A stretch of DNA of 64,000 bases from an uncultured Bacilli bacterium (GCA_949879765.1 CATLBQ010000006.1:1-64000), one strand, 5' to 3'. Shown: positions 50,294-58,917, counted from the first letter of the stretch. The notes: generated by a model not told the origin, from the letters alone. Made by a program: numbers and translations.

Positions 50294-50376
50294 GTAAAGT
50301 AATTTTACTGAGGACAACTAGTGGGCTTCCCTGCTCTATCTTTGCCTAGTTGTCCTCACTAAGATTGCTTTTTTTT
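50294..50376 (+). ncRNA. Candidate ~83-nt rod-shaped RNA ending in an intrinsic terminator
   Basis: A start near 50294 is set by the promoter. The RNA would fold into one long hairpin: 9 bp (50299-50307 with 50360-50368, two G-U), a 2x2 internal loop, then a perfect 12 bp (50310-50321 with 50346-50357). The 24-base loop is pyrimidine-rich (50322-50345). Eight Ts (50369-50376) follow directly. It could be an independent small RNA or an attenuator of the LysM gene 48 bases downstream. I do not recognise a known RNA class. Confidence 0.6.
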
Positions 50377-50423
50377 CACCCTTTTGGACTTTTTGCATAT
50401 ACTAAGGTTGAGGAGGGGAAAGA

Positions 50424-50900
50424 ATGAATAATTTTAATAACTATGGAAAACGAATTGATTATGTAGAGTATACCGTAAAAAAAGGGGATACCCTTTATAA
50501 TTTGGCTAAAAAGTACGATACTACTGTATCTGATTTAACGGATATCAATATGCTTACATCATCAACAATATTTCCAGGACAAGTGTTGATTATACCAAAA
50601 CAAAGTGCTAGTGATGATGATTACTATTTTGAAAACTATACAGTAAAGCCAGGGGATACCATTGACGTAATTGCAACAAAGTTAGGTGTAGATCCAATTC
50701 TTTTGGGGCTATATAATGATTTTGCGGGATTCCAAATTATGCCTGAGCAAGTTTTAAAGATACCTCGCAACAATACGTATATTGTGAAACAAAATGATAC
50801 AGTGGATACAATTTTATCTTCAACCAATCGCACCGCAGACCAGTTACTTCGGGCAAATGCTGGAACATGGCTAAAATCTGGAAATAAGATCTATTTATAA
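50424..50900 (+). CDS. Triple LysM domain protein, probably spore-associated
   Basis: The 158-residue protein consists of three LysM domains. The first is about residues 15-58 (YTVKKGDTLYNLAKKYDTTV), the second about 71-113 (YTVKPGDTIDVIATKLGVD), the third about 116-157 (YIVKQNDTVDTI). LysM binds N-acetylglucosamine polymers such as peptidoglycan and spore cortex. There is no signal peptide, which fits delivery inside the mother cell to the spore coat rather than secretion. ATG 50424 follows GAGGAGGGG. The upstream rod-shaped RNA may regulate it. Confidence 0.82.
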   Translation: MNNFNNYGKRIDYVEYTVKKGDTLYNLAKKYDTTVSDLTDINMLTSSTIFPGQVLIIPKQSASDDDYYFENYTVKPGDTIDVIATKLGVDPILLGLYNDFAGFQIMPEQVLKIPRNNTYIVKQNDTVDTILSSTNRTADQLLRANAGTWLKSGNKIYL

Positions 50901-50905
50901 AAATA

Positions 50906-50936
50906 AAATGCTTCTTGCGAAGCATTTTTATTTTTT
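50906..50936. terminator. Bidirectional terminator between LysM and DtxR genes
   Basis: A perfect 10-bp stem (50906-50915 with 50920-50929), loop TTGC, A-rich left, T-rich right. Confidence 0.8.
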
Positions 50937-51296
50937 ATTTTCAATATGATTGACAATCGCTTGGAATGTTTCCTCACTTAAATCATGCTCAATTTTACAA
51001 GCATCTAATTTAGCAATTTCATAAGGCACTCCTAACTTTACAAAATAGGAAGTTAGTAATGTATGTCTGGTCCACATTTTTTCTGCTATTTGAGAGCCTT
51101 CTTCAGTCAGCGTAATGATACCAGAAGAAGATATCTCAATTAACTGGCTTTTTTTCAAATTATTGATAGCTCTAGAAACGCTGGCCCTAGAATAATTGAA
51201 AGATTGTGCAATATTGATTGAGCGAACCTGTTTACCTTCCTTTTGCAACATTAAAATTCTTTCTAAATAATCCTCTGCTGATTCATACAATTGCAT
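50928..51296 (-). CDS. DtxR/MntR family metal-dependent transcriptional regulator
   Basis: The 122-residue protein has an N-terminal winged helix (SINIAQSFNYSRASVSRAINNL, about residues 25-46) and a dimerisation/metal domain with ligands in AEKMWTRHTLL and ACKIEHDLSEET (Glu-His pair). It lacks the C-terminal SH3 domain, as in MntR. It is transcribed away from the first Feo operon; three GTTAG-N-GCTAAC dyads lie between. It is the probable iron-responsive repressor of feo. Promoter: TTGTAC (complement 51342-51347), 17 bp, TATAAT (complement 51319-51324). Confidence 0.9.
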   Translation of the reverse strand: MQLYESAEDYLERILMLQKEGKQVRSINIAQSFNYSRASVSRAINNLKKSQLIEISSSGIITLTEEGSQIAEKMWTRHTLLTSYFVKLGVPYEIAKLDACKIEHDLSEETFQAIVNHIENKK

Positions 51297-51359
51297 ACAT
51301 TCACCTCACTGATACTTTATTATAACATAAAAGAAAAAGGAGTACAAATGATATAACTT

Positions 51360-51375
51360 GTTACCTTCTGCTAAC
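51360..51375. promoter_or_regulatory. Dyad GTTACC-TTCT-GCTAAC, copy 1 (candidate DtxR site)
   Basis: A 16-bp site with 4-base spacer and one changed half-site. It lies between the divergent promoters. Confidence 0.5.
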
Positions 51376-51392
51376 AAAAAAGTGTATTTTGG

Positions 51393-51421
51393 TTGCAATT
51401 GGTGGAGGGTAAGCGTATAAT
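51393..51421 (+). promoter_or_regulatory. Promoter of the first Feo operon
   Basis: TTGCAA (51393-51398), 17 bp, TATAAT (51416-51421). The predicted start near 51428 is at the edge of the second dyad. Confidence 0.75.
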
Positions 51422-51430
51422 AACGTTGAT

Positions 51431-51446
51431 GTTAGCGGTAGCTAAC
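51431..51446. promoter_or_regulatory. Dyad GTTAGC-GGTA-GCTAAC, copy 2 (candidate operator)
   Basis: A perfect 6-bp inverted repeat with 4-base spacer at the predicted RNA start, suited to block initiation. Confidence 0.75.
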
Positions 51447-51464
51447 TAAAATTAAACGATACGT

Positions 51465-51480
51465 GTTAGTCTATGCTAAC
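51465..51480. promoter_or_regulatory. Dyad GTTAGT-CTAT-GCTAAC, copy 3 (candidate operator)
   Basis: Same half-sites and spacer as copy 2, 34 bases downstream (about three helical turns), just before the feoA ribosome binding site. Confidence 0.65.
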
Positions 51481-51492
51481 AGAAAGGAAAGT

Positions 51493-51708
51493 ATGATTCC
51501 ATTAATTATTGCGGAAGGCAAAAAAAATTTATTTGTAAAACAGGTGGTTTCTGATGATAAAACCAAACGACATTTAGAAAATCTAGGGATTTTAAAAGGA
51601 TCAGAACTCAAGCTTATTCAAAGCAATCATGGTCATGTGATTGTCAAGGTAAAAAAGGGGAGACTAGCCCTGAATCAAGAACTAGCTAGTCGTATTTATG
51701 TAGAGTAA
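51493..51708 (+). CDS. feoA: FeoA domain protein (first)
   Basis: FeoA is a small SH3-like cytosolic protein needed for FeoB iron uptake. The 71-residue protein has the pattern RHLENLGILKGSELKLI (about residues 25-41) and a C-terminal ALNQELASRIYVE. ATG 51493 follows AAAGGAAAG and is preferred to a GTG at 51463 inside operator copy 3. A second feoA follows 15 bases after the stop. It is the first gene of the iron operon. Confidence 0.88.
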   Translation: MIPLIIAEGKKNLFVKQVVSDDKTKRHLENLGILKGSELKLIQSNHGHVIVKVKKGRLALNQELASRIYVE

Positions 51709-51723
51709 AGAAAGAGGTAAAGT

Positions 51724-51954
51724 ATGGAAAAGTATTTAAATGAATTATCACCCAAAGCGTTTGGAACAGTAAAAAAAATCCTAGCAGAAGGGAAGATGAA
51801 ACGAAGATTATATGATATGGGGGTGACTCCTGGTGTAGGTATTGTCGTAAAAAAATTTGCACCGATGGGTGATCCGATAGAGATTACCATTCGGGGATAT
51901 GAGTTGACGATTCGTAAATCGGAAGCACAAACAATTCTAATGGAGGTAAAATAA
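51724..51954 (+). CDS. feoA: FeoA domain protein (second)
   Basis: The 76-residue protein has the typical FeoA signature KRRLYDMGVTPGVGIVVKKF followed by APMGDPIEITIRGYELTIRK. It ends 2 bases before feoB. ATG 51724 follows AAGAGG. Two FeoA proteins before one FeoB is common in Bacillota; the two copies differ strongly and may have distinct roles. Confidence 0.95.
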   Translation: MEKYLNELSPKAFGTVKKILAEGKMKRRLYDMGVTPGVGIVVKKFAPMGDPIEITIRGYELTIRKSEAQTILMEVK

Positions 51955-51956
51955 TT

Positions 51957-54173
51957 ATGAAAATAGCATTAGCAGGAAACCCCAATTGTGGGAAGACCAC
52001 CCTATTTAATTCTTTAACTGGTGCAACCGCACATGTAGGCAATTGGCCTGGTGTTACAGTAGATAAAAAAGAAGGCTGGTATAAAAAACTACCTGAGCAC
52101 ATTCAAATTGTGGATTTACCAGGAATTTATTCGCTTTCTCCTTATACACCAGAAGAGATTGTTTCGAGAAACTTTATTGTAGATGAAACACCAGATTGTG
52201 TCATCAATGTGATTGATGCAACCAATTTAGAAAGAAACTTATATTTGACCACCCAAATTCTTGAAATAGATGTCCCTGTTGTCATTGCCTTAAATATGAT
52301 GGATGTGGTACAGAAACATGGTGGAACAATCGATGTACAAACCATAGAACAGACATTGCAAGTACCTGTGGTTGAAATATCTGCATTAAAGAATGAAGGT
52401 ATAGCGCAATTGATGAAAGTAACTTATCAAGAAGCAAAGCAACCAAGAAAGGGAACAAGTTTGTTCACTGATACAACGCTTACGACATACATTCAATGTG
52501 TACAAGCGAAAATGGAACAACAAAATGTAACGAATTCATTATTTCATGCAATCAAGTGGATTGAAAAAGATAGGATAGAGCGCTCCAATCAAGAAGTGGT
52601 CATCAAAGATACCGAACAATGGGAGAAAAAAATCGATACAAGTGCATTTGATGGGGATATGGAAGGAATGATTGCGGACGCAAGATATCAATATATTGCC
52701 CAGTCTTTTGCCAAGATGAGTCAAAATAAAAAAGGATTAGAATCTACTACAACATCAGACCGAATGGATCGGGTGTTGACGCACCGGATTTGGAGTATTC
52801 CACTTTTTTTATTGGTAATGTTTATCGTATTCCATTTTGTTTTTAGTGAGGATTTATTCTTTTTAAATGGTTTATTTGGGATAGAAATATCTAACCCTGG
52901 TTGGATTAATTTCCTGACAGGAATGGGATATGAAGATATTTTAGCAGAAACAATAGAAAATGGCGAAGCGGCTGTTTTAGCAGGAATTCCTTCCTTAGGT
53001 GTTTTCTTGCAAAACTGGATGGGTTGGCTCACGGGTTCAGTGATTGATTTGGTTTCTGGTATTATGCCAGAAGGTACGTGGTACACAGGGTTGATTTGCG
53101 ATGGTTTACTGACAGGACTCGATGCTATTTTTAGTTTTTTACCACAAATTTTATTGCTTTTCTTATTCATTTCCATTTTGGAGGACTCTGGGTATATGGC
53201 ACGGGTAGCCTTTATTATGGATAGAGCATTTCGCAAGTTTGGTTTATCAGGTAAAGCCTTTATTCCATTACTTATGGGTTTTGGTTGTTCAGTTCCAGCG
53301 ATGATGGCAACCAAAACACTAGAAGATGAAAAAGAAAGAGATTTGGCGATAAGGTTATCCCCTTTCTTTAGTTGTGGAGCTAAAGCCCCTATTTGGGCTA
53401 TGCTTGCTGCGGTGGTTGCAGGTAGCTTTTTAGGAGATATTTTTGTTTTCTCCATTTATGTGTTAGGTATTGTGGTAGCGATTGTATCTGCACTACTCAT
53501 GAGGGCATTCGGTAAAAAAGTTGACGTTCCTCCGTTTATTATGGAATTGCCTGCCTATCATATGCCTCAATTTAAAAATTTGATGGCACATCTGTGGGAA
53601 AAATTCAAACATTTCATCTATAAAGCTTCCACCATTATTACCGCATCGATTATTGTAATTTGGTTTTTATCCAATTTTCAGTGGGCATTTTGGACGGGTA
53701 TGGTTGATGATATCAGTGAAAGTATGTTAGCAGATTTAGGTAGAGTACTTCAGTATGTATTTTACCCTTGTGGCTGGAGTATGGGACAAGATGGCTGGAA
53801 GTATACGGTAGCATCTATTACAGGACTCATTGCCAAAGAAGATGTTGTAGGTACGATGAGTACATTAGGACTTACGGAAGACACCATCGCTTTAAGCAAT
53901 GCGGCCATTTATGCTTTTGCGGCTTACAATTTATTTACACTTCCTTGCTTTGCGGCAGTGGCTACTGCCAAAAGTGAAAGTACAAAAAAAGGTTTCTTAG
54001 TGACAATGGCTTGGTGGCTAGGCGCATCCTATGTCTTATCAATGGTTATTTTCTGGATGGGCAAACTCTTTGAAATAGGATGGTACTTGGGGTTATTGGC
54101 TATAATTGTTTTAGTGGTTGCTATGGTACTTCTTGGTGAGTTTGTTGTTAAAAAACGAAAAGTTGCGAAATAG
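51957..54173 (+). CDS. feoB: Ferrous iron transporter FeoB (first)
   Basis: FeoB is the GTPase-coupled membrane permease for Fe2+. The 738-residue protein has an N-terminal G domain: GNPNCGKTT (G1), GNWPGVT (G2 region), DLPG (G3) and NMMD (G4). A linker of about 100 residues and the membrane domain with two Gate segments follow, including GFGCSVPAMMATK with the conserved Cys. ATG 51957 follows GGAGG. A Cys-rich small gene follows 22 bases later. The operon is probably repressed by iron through the dyads. Confidence 0.97.
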   Translation: MKIALAGNPNCGKTTLFNSLTGATAHVGNWPGVTVDKKEGWYKKLPEHIQIVDLPGIYSLSPYTPEEIVSRNFIVDETPDCVINVIDATNLERNLYLTTQILEIDVPVVIALNMMDVVQKHGGTIDVQTIEQTLQVPVVEISALKNEGIAQLMKVTYQEAKQPRKGTSLFTDTTLTTYIQCVQAKMEQQNVTNSLFHAIKWIEKDRIERSNQEVVIKDTEQWEKKIDTSAFDGDMEGMIADARYQYIAQSFAKMSQNKKGLESTTTSDRMDRVLTHRIWSIPLFLLVMFIVFHFVFSEDLFFLNGLFGIEISNPGWINFLTGMGYEDILAETIENGEAAVLAGIPSLGVFLQNWMGWLTGSVIDLVSGIMPEGTWYTGLICDGLLTGLDAIFSFLPQILLLFLFISILEDSGYMARVAFIMDRAFRKFGLSGKAFIPLLMGFGCSVPAMMATKTLEDEKERDLAIRLSPFFSCGAKAPIWAMLAAVVAGSFLGDIFVFSIYVLGIVVAIVSALLMRAFGKKVDVPPFIMELPAYHMPQFKNLMAHLWEKFKHFIYKASTIITASIIVIWFLSNFQWAFWTGMVDDISESMLADLGRVLQYVFYPCGWSMGQDGWKYTVASITGLIAKEDVVGTMSTLGLTEDTIALSNAAIYAFAAYNLFTLPCFAAVATAKSESTKKGFLVTMAWWLGASYVLSMVIFWMGKLFEIGWYLGLLAIIVLVVAMVLLGEFVVKKRKVAK

Positions 54174-54195
54174 AAAAGGAGATAAGTGAAGATAG

Positions 54196-54348
54196 ATGGA
54201 ATGGTTTGAATATCTCATCATTGCGATGGCCATTGTGCTTGTTCTACTCCCGGTTGTTTTGAAATTTAAAAACCGAAAACAAGGAAAAAGTGGATGTAGT
54301 TGTAAATGTGATGGCTGTCACCAAGCATGTCCCTTTAAGAAGAAATAA
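54196..54348 (+). CDS. FeoB-associated Cys-rich membrane protein (first)
   Basis: The 50-residue product has one membrane helix (about residues 6-22) and a C-terminal cluster CSCKCDGCHQAC. This matches the FeoB-associated Cys-rich family, which is always encoded after feoB. Cys residues may bind iron. ATG 54196 is set by the GGAGATAAG site upstream; the reading frame ends in TAA at 54346-54348. It is too short for usual gene callers. Confidence 0.88.
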   Translation: MEWFEYLIIAMAIVLVLLPVVLKFKNRKQGKSGCSCKCDGCHQACPFKKK

Positions 54349-54413
54349 ATTAAAGGGTTGTATAGTAACATAAATCATGATGAATAGATAGAGTAAATGA
54401 TTTGTAAAATAAA

Positions 54414-54472
54414 AAGAAACACAGTAGATGGGGGAATTTCACATAAATTATCCCCAAACAGCGGTGTTTCTT
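54414..54472 (+). other. Structured hairpin between the two Feo operons
   Basis: A 9-bp outer stem AAGAAACAC/GTGTTTCTT (54414-54422 with 54464-54472) encloses an inner GGGGA/TCCCC hairpin. There is no strong T run after it. It could be a weak terminator or a small structured RNA. Confidence 0.4.
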
Positions 54473-54492
54473 ATTGATTTGAGGGCGAAATC

Positions 54493-54522
54493 TTTACAAA
54501 ATAGAGCATTTTGTGGTATATT
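54493..54522 (+). promoter_or_regulatory. Promoter of the second Feo operon
   Basis: TTTACA (54493-54498), 18 bp, TATATT (54517-54522) with extended TGG. The GTTAG dyads of the first operon are absent here. Confidence 0.55.
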
Positions 54523-54605
54523 ATATAAGGAAAAAACTCCTATGAAAGAAGAAAGAGATAAGTATCTTATTGTCTACTTCAAAATATAATGAAAAGAGGG
54601 AAGTT

Positions 54606-54863
54606 ATGAAACATCTAAAGAAAGGTCAAAAGGGGCATTTGTCTGATTTAACAATTGGTCAAATTGCACGTGTAACAGGATTACATAATGATAGTAGAGC
54701 TGTACGCAGAAGACTTTTGGATATGGGGATTACAACAGGAGTGGAAGTAAAAGTAAAAAAAATTGCGCCATTAGGAGATCCTGTAGATATTGAACTACGA
54801 GGTTATGAACTTTGTATTCGAAGAAAAGACATGGAAAATATTGACATCGAGGTAATAAAATAG
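54606..54863 (+). CDS. feoA: FeoA domain protein (third, second operon)
   Basis: The 85-residue protein has the FeoA signature VRRRLLDMGITTGVEVKVKK and APLGDPVDIELRGYELCIRR. Its N-terminus (KGQKGHLSDLTIGQIARVTG) is longer than in the other copies. ATG 54606 follows AGAGGGA and is preferred to an in-frame TTG at 54570. Its stop overlaps the feoB start. Confidence 0.95.
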   Translation: MKHLKKGQKGHLSDLTIGQIARVTGLHNDSRAVRRRLLDMGITTGVEVKVKKIAPLGDPVDIELRGYELCIRRKDMENIDIEVIK

Positions 54864-56842
54864 TGATGAAAGTTGCATTGATTGGAAATCAAAATAGTGG
54901 TAAAACAAGTTTATTTAATATATTGACAGGAACTAACCAAAAAGTGGGTAATTGGCCAGGTGTAACGATTGAACGAAAAGAAGGAAAAATTAAAGATACG
55001 GATATTACGATAGTCGATTTACCAGGCATTTATTCGTTAAGTCCCTATACCGCAGAAGAGGAAGTTTCTAGACAATATATTTTAGAAGAAAAACCAGATG
55101 TGGTGATCAATATTGTTGATGCCACATCAATTGAAAGAAGTTTATATTTAACGACTCAATTACTGGAGTTAGATACAAAAGTCATTATTGCTCTCAATAT
55201 GGCAGATATGTTAGAAAAAAAGCAGATTCGTATTGATGAGCAAAAATTAAGTGAATTATTGCATACCTCCATTGTGAGAATTTCTGCTTTGAAACAAACA
55301 GGAATCGATGAACTGATCCAGTTGATTCGTAGTCAGTCTATTTTAGAGAATCATCACCAAAAAATTTATGCTCCTCGTGTAGAAGATATTCTGGATTATA
55401 TTATGCGACATAGGGGATGCAATCGTTTTGAAGCGGTTAAAATCTTTGAAAAAGAAGAACGATACCTGGGGTATGTGACAGATAGCATTTTATACAGGAT
55501 TGATCAAATAGAAAAAAGCTATCAATATGATACAGAGCAAATTATTGCAAATGAACGTTATAATTTTATTACGCATATTAAAAATCAATGTGTAACACAA
55601 CCTAAAAATGTGGTCACCATTACAGATCGATTGGATAAAATTTTACTCAATAAGTGGCTAGCTATTCCTATTTTTGCTTGCATTATGGCACTCATTTATT
55701 ATTTAGCCGTTGGTGTTGTAGGCTCATGGACAGTGGACTTGGTGGATGGGGCAATTCATTCTTTTTCGGGATGGGTTGCGGAAACACTACATCATCTAGG
55801 TGCAAGCAGTTGGATCATTAGTTTAATTTGTGATGGTATTATCAAAGGGGTTGGGGCAGTACTCAATTTCGCTCCCCAACTGGTAATTTTGTTTTTATGT
55901 ATTGCTATTTTAGAAACAAGTGGATATATGTCAAGAATTGCGTTCTTTTTAGACAAAGTATTCAAAAAATTTGGTTTAAGTGGCAAATCATTGATTCCTT
56001 TTATTGTCGGGTCTGGATGTAGTGTACCTGGTATCATGACTGCACGAACAGTAGAAGATGAAGATGAACGAGCCATCACAATTGTATGTACGCCTTTTAT
56101 TCCTTGTTCAGCCAAATTACCTATCATTGCTATGTTTGCAGGAGCATTTTTTGATCAATATAGTGGTTTGATTACAGTTTCTTTGTATTTTCTTGCGATT
56201 GTGATTATCTTAATTTCTTCGGTTATTTTAAAAAAATTCTTTTTCAAAGGCAATCCTTCTTCATTTATTTCGGAACTTCCAGAATATAAATTGCCATCAA
56301 TCAAATACGTATGTCGTGATGTCAGTGAAAAAGTCATTGCATTTATCAAAAGAGCAGGAACAGTGATTTTAATTTGCTCTATTGTTGTATGGTTTTTATT
56401 ATCATTCAATTGGAAATTACAGTATGGTGTCAATGTAGAAGACTCTATTTTAGCATCAATTGGTAATGTATTTGCTTGGGTATTTTATCCTATGCTTGGG
56501 GAATGGTCTTGGGGAGCAACTGTATCTGCTATTCAGGGGTTAGTGGCCAAAGAACAAGTTGTATCTAGTATGAATATTATTGCAGGACTAGCAGAAGAAT
56601 CACAAGATGTAACTGCCTTATTTGGTAGTGGTGTATTTGGATTCTTTAATCCTGCTAGTGCTTATGCATTTTGTATGTTTAATTTATTTTCTGCCCCATG
56701 TTTTGGTGCTATTGGTGCCATGCGCAGGGAATTAGGCTCAACCAAACGGATGTTTCAAGCTATTTTATTTCAAACAGGACTAGCTTGGATATTGGGCTGT
56801 CTTGCCTTTGGGGTGGGTTCACTTATATTACATTTTATTTAG
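54863..56842 (+). CDS. feoB: Ferrous iron transporter FeoB (second)
   Basis: The 659-residue protein has the G1 motif GNQNSGKTS, GNWPGVT, DLPG, NMAD, and the Gate motif GSGCSVPGIMTAR. The linker between G domain and membrane domain is shorter than in the first FeoB, explaining the smaller size. GTG 54863 is kept because its spacing from GAGG matches that of the first feoB; an ATG three bases later is an equal alternative. The start overlaps the feoA stop. It is not a recent duplicate, because identity to the first FeoB is moderate. Confidence 0.95.
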   Translation: MMKVALIGNQNSGKTSLFNILTGTNQKVGNWPGVTIERKEGKIKDTDITIVDLPGIYSLSPYTAEEEVSRQYILEEKPDVVINIVDATSIERSLYLTTQLLELDTKVIIALNMADMLEKKQIRIDEQKLSELLHTSIVRISALKQTGIDELIQLIRSQSILENHHQKIYAPRVEDILDYIMRHRGCNRFEAVKIFEKEERYLGYVTDSILYRIDQIEKSYQYDTEQIIANERYNFITHIKNQCVTQPKNVVTITDRLDKILLNKWLAIPIFACIMALIYYLAVGVVGSWTVDLVDGAIHSFSGWVAETLHHLGASSWIISLICDGIIKGVGAVLNFAPQLVILFLCIAILETSGYMSRIAFFLDKVFKKFGLSGKSLIPFIVGSGCSVPGIMTARTVEDEDERAITIVCTPFIPCSAKLPIIAMFAGAFFDQYSGLITVSLYFLAIVIILISSVILKKFFFKGNPSSFISELPEYKLPSIKYVCRDVSEKVIAFIKRAGTVILICSIVVWFLLSFNWKLQYGVNVEDSILASIGNVFAWVFYPMLGEWSWGATVSAIQGLVAKEQVVSSMNIIAGLAEESQDVTALFGSGVFGFFNPASAYAFCMFNLFSAPCFGAIGAMRRELGSTKRMFQAILFQTGLAWILGCLAFGVGSLILHFI

Positions 56843-56850
56843 GAAAACAT

Positions 56851-57018
56851 ATGAAACCAATAGATATTGTTATTTTAGTGATATTGATTGCTAGTGTGGT
56901 GGCTATTGGCTACTTTGCATTTTGGAAGCATCGGAAAGATCCCTGTAGAGGATGTCCTTATGCAAAACATTGTAGCAATCCTTGTGATCAAGATAAAAAT
57001 AAAGATCCTAAAAAGTAA
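56851..57018 (+). CDS. FeoB-associated Cys-rich membrane protein (second)
   Basis: The 55-residue product has one membrane helix (about residues 4-24) and a Cys cluster CRGCPYAKHCSNPC (residues 34-47). ATG 56851 follows AGGAAAAC, 8 bases after the feoB stop. A longer in-frame reading from 56698 would overlap feoB in another frame and is rejected. Both Feo operons thus end in such a protein. Confidence 0.88.
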   Translation: MKPIDIVILVILIASVVAIGYFAFWKHRKDPCRGCPYAKHCSNPCDQDKNKDPKK

Positions 57019-57136
57019 AACGTTTGCATTTTATTTTATAAAAAGATAAAATAGAATTAAATTTGTATGGATGAATTACTAGTAGATAGATGAATATTTG
57101 TTAGGCGATGATTTTCACAATATGTAATTTTAATTC

Positions 57137-57164
57137 AACTCTTCTAGTAATAGGAGAGTTTTTT
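57137..57164 (+). terminator. Intrinsic terminator after the second Feo operon
   Basis: A 9-bp stem with one G-U (57137-57145 with 57152-57160), 6-base loop, T run. Confidence 0.7.
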
Positions 57165-57181
57165 GTTCTCCATTTTTACGA

Positions 57182-57490
57182 ATGGGATATAAAACATCTG
57201 TTCAATTATATTTTAAATTACAAGAAAAACAAATGTATGAAAGAGTGGGAGTGGTTGCGAATGTTTCTGCTTTTGTCCAAGGGTGTACCTTCCTTCCTGA
57301 TTTATCGGGTGCAGGATATACTCCATTTATAAAAGAATATGTTGAAAGAGAAAAAGCATTTACAACAGAAAAGGAAAAGAACAACTATGTTAGCCAAGCT
57401 ATCAACTCATTAGGGGATGGAAAAGAAAGAAATATAGTTGAATTATTTCAAATGATTCACGATTATGTGTATGGTGAGGTTACATCATAA
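57182..57490 (+). CDS. Hypothetical protein, start uncertain
   Basis: The 102-residue reading frame is protein-like, with a helix-rich acidic C-terminus. Neither ATG 57182 nor the internal ATG at 57233 has a good ribosome binding site; 57182 may even lie upstream of the RNA start. The strong terminator at 57504-57540 supports a real transcription unit ending here. No family is recognised. Confidence 0.5.
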   Translation: MGYKTSVQLYFKLQEKQMYERVGVVANVSAFVQGCTFLPDLSGAGYTPFIKEYVEREKAFTTEKEKNNYVSQAINSLGDGKERNIVELFQMIHDYVYGEVTS

Positions 57491-57503
57491 AGGAATGATT
57501 TGT

Positions 57504-57540
57504 AAATCGTTAGTTCAGGGATTGAACTAGCGATTTTCTT
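57504..57540 (+). terminator. Intrinsic terminator before trmFO
   Basis: A 13-bp stem with one G-U (57504-57516 with 57524-57536), 7-base loop, T run. Confidence 0.85.
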
Positions 57541-57590
57541 TTCAAAACAAACAAAATATGGTATACTACAATCAAAAGGATAGTGATACA

Positions 57591-58901
57591 ATGAAAGCAG
57601 TAACAATCATAGGAGCAGGATTAGCAGGAAGTGAAGCAGCTTATCAACTTGCAAAGAGAGGATATGATGTCAAACTATATGAAATGCGTCCAGAAAAAAT
57701 GACTAGTGCACATCAAACGGGTGATTTCGCAGAACTCATATGTAGCAATTCGTTACGTGCAGCTGGAATTGAAAATGCAGTAGGACTCCTAAAAGAAGAG
57801 ATGCGTTTGCTGGATTCTCTAATCATTCAAGCAGCAGATGCAACCCGGGTAGAAGCAGGTGGTGCGCTTGCTGTAGATAGAGAAGCTTTTTCTCATTATA
57901 TTACAAAAACATTGTCCACAATGGAACATATTGAGATTATTCGAGAAGAGGTGAAAACTATCCCAAGTGGACCGGTGATTATTGCCTCTGGTCCTTTGAC
58001 AAGTGATGCGTTACATCAAGAGATTGGCAAATTATTAGGCACATCGTATATGTATTTTTATGATGCGATTGCACCTATTGTAACATATGATTCAATTGAT
58101 CATGATAAGGTATTTTTAGCCTCGCGTTATAATAAAGGTGAGGCAGCTTATTTAAATTGTCCAATGAATGAAGCAGAATTTAATGCTTTTTATGAATTTT
58201 TGATTCATGCTGAAAAAGTCATACCCCATGATTTTGAAATGAAAGTATTTGAAGGATGTATGCCAATTGAGGAAATGGCTCTTAGAGGAAAACAAACTCT
58301 TTTATTTGGACCTATGAAACCTGTAGGCTTAGATGACCCAAGAACAGGAAGATGGCCGTATGCGGTTGTTCAACTTCGACAAGACAATTTAGCCAAAAGT
58401 TTATATAACTTGGTTGGATTTCAAACTCATTTGAAATTTGGTGAGCAGAAGAAATTATTATCACTTATACCAGGATTAGAAAAAGCCAACATTGTACGTT
58501 ATGGTGTAATGCATCGCAATACCTATATTCATTCGAAAAAATTATTAAATAAAGGTTATCAATTGATAGACCATCCACAGATTTTCTTTGCTGGTCAAAT
58601 GACAGGAGTAGAAGGATATGTCGAGTCTGCTTCTAGTGGTTTAGTAGCAGGGATAAATATGGCAAGATATTTAGAACAAAAGGAGATTTTGCCACTTGAT
58701 GCTACTACAGCAACAGGGGCATTGGCGAATTACATTTCTTATCATCCTGAGATTACTCCACCAGATACATTTGAACCGATGAATGTGAATTTTGGTATTT
58801 TTGAAAGTCTATCAGGAAAAATATATAAAAAGGAAAGAAAAAAAGCATATGCTACAAGAGCATTAGCGCATATCAAACAATTGATTAGTGAATTAGAATA
58901 A
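57591..58901 (+). CDS. trmFO: Methylenetetrahydrofolate--tRNA-(uracil-5-)-methyltransferase TrmFO
   Basis: TrmFO makes T54 in tRNA using methylene-THF and FADH2. The 436-residue protein starts with the FAD-binding [20 protein letters not shown] and has [24 protein letters not shown] and the C-terminal [16 protein letters not shown] 57591 is chosen because the promoter -10 (TGGTATACT, TATACT about 57563-57568) lies only a short way upstream and AAAGGA precedes it. The order trmFO-xerC is that of Bacillus. Confidence 0.97.
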   Translation: MKAVTIIGAGLAGSEAAYQLAKRGYDVKLYEMRPEKMTSAHQTGDFAELICSNSLRAAGIENAVGLLKEEMRLLDSLIIQAADATRVEAGGALAVDREAFSHYITKTLSTMEHIEIIREEVKTIPSGPVIIASGPLTSDALHQEIGKLLGTSYMYFYDAIAPIVTYDSIDHDKVFLASRYNKGEAAYLNCPMNEAEFNAFYEFLIHAEKVIPHDFEMKVFEGCMPIEEMALRGKQTLLFGPMKPVGLDDPRTGRWPYAVVQLRQDNLAKSLYNLVGFQTHLKFGEQKKLLSLIPGLEKANIVRYGVMHRNTYIHSKKLLNKGYQLIDHPQIFFAGQMTGVEGYVESASSGLVAGINMARYLEQKEILPLDATTATGALANYISYHPEITPPDTFEPMNVNFGIFESLSGKIYKKERKKAYATRALAHIKQLISELE

Positions 58902-58917
58902 AAAGGAGATGAGGGAC

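Noticed and set aside
52721-53455. Long minus-strand reading frame opposite feoB
   Set aside because: It lies wholly antisense to the FeoB membrane domain, has Lys/Pro/Ser-biased composition and no ribosome binding site.
57108-57332. Plus-strand frame overlapping the hypothetical gene
   Set aside because: It runs through the terminator at 57137-57164 and has low-complexity composition; the other frame is more protein-like.
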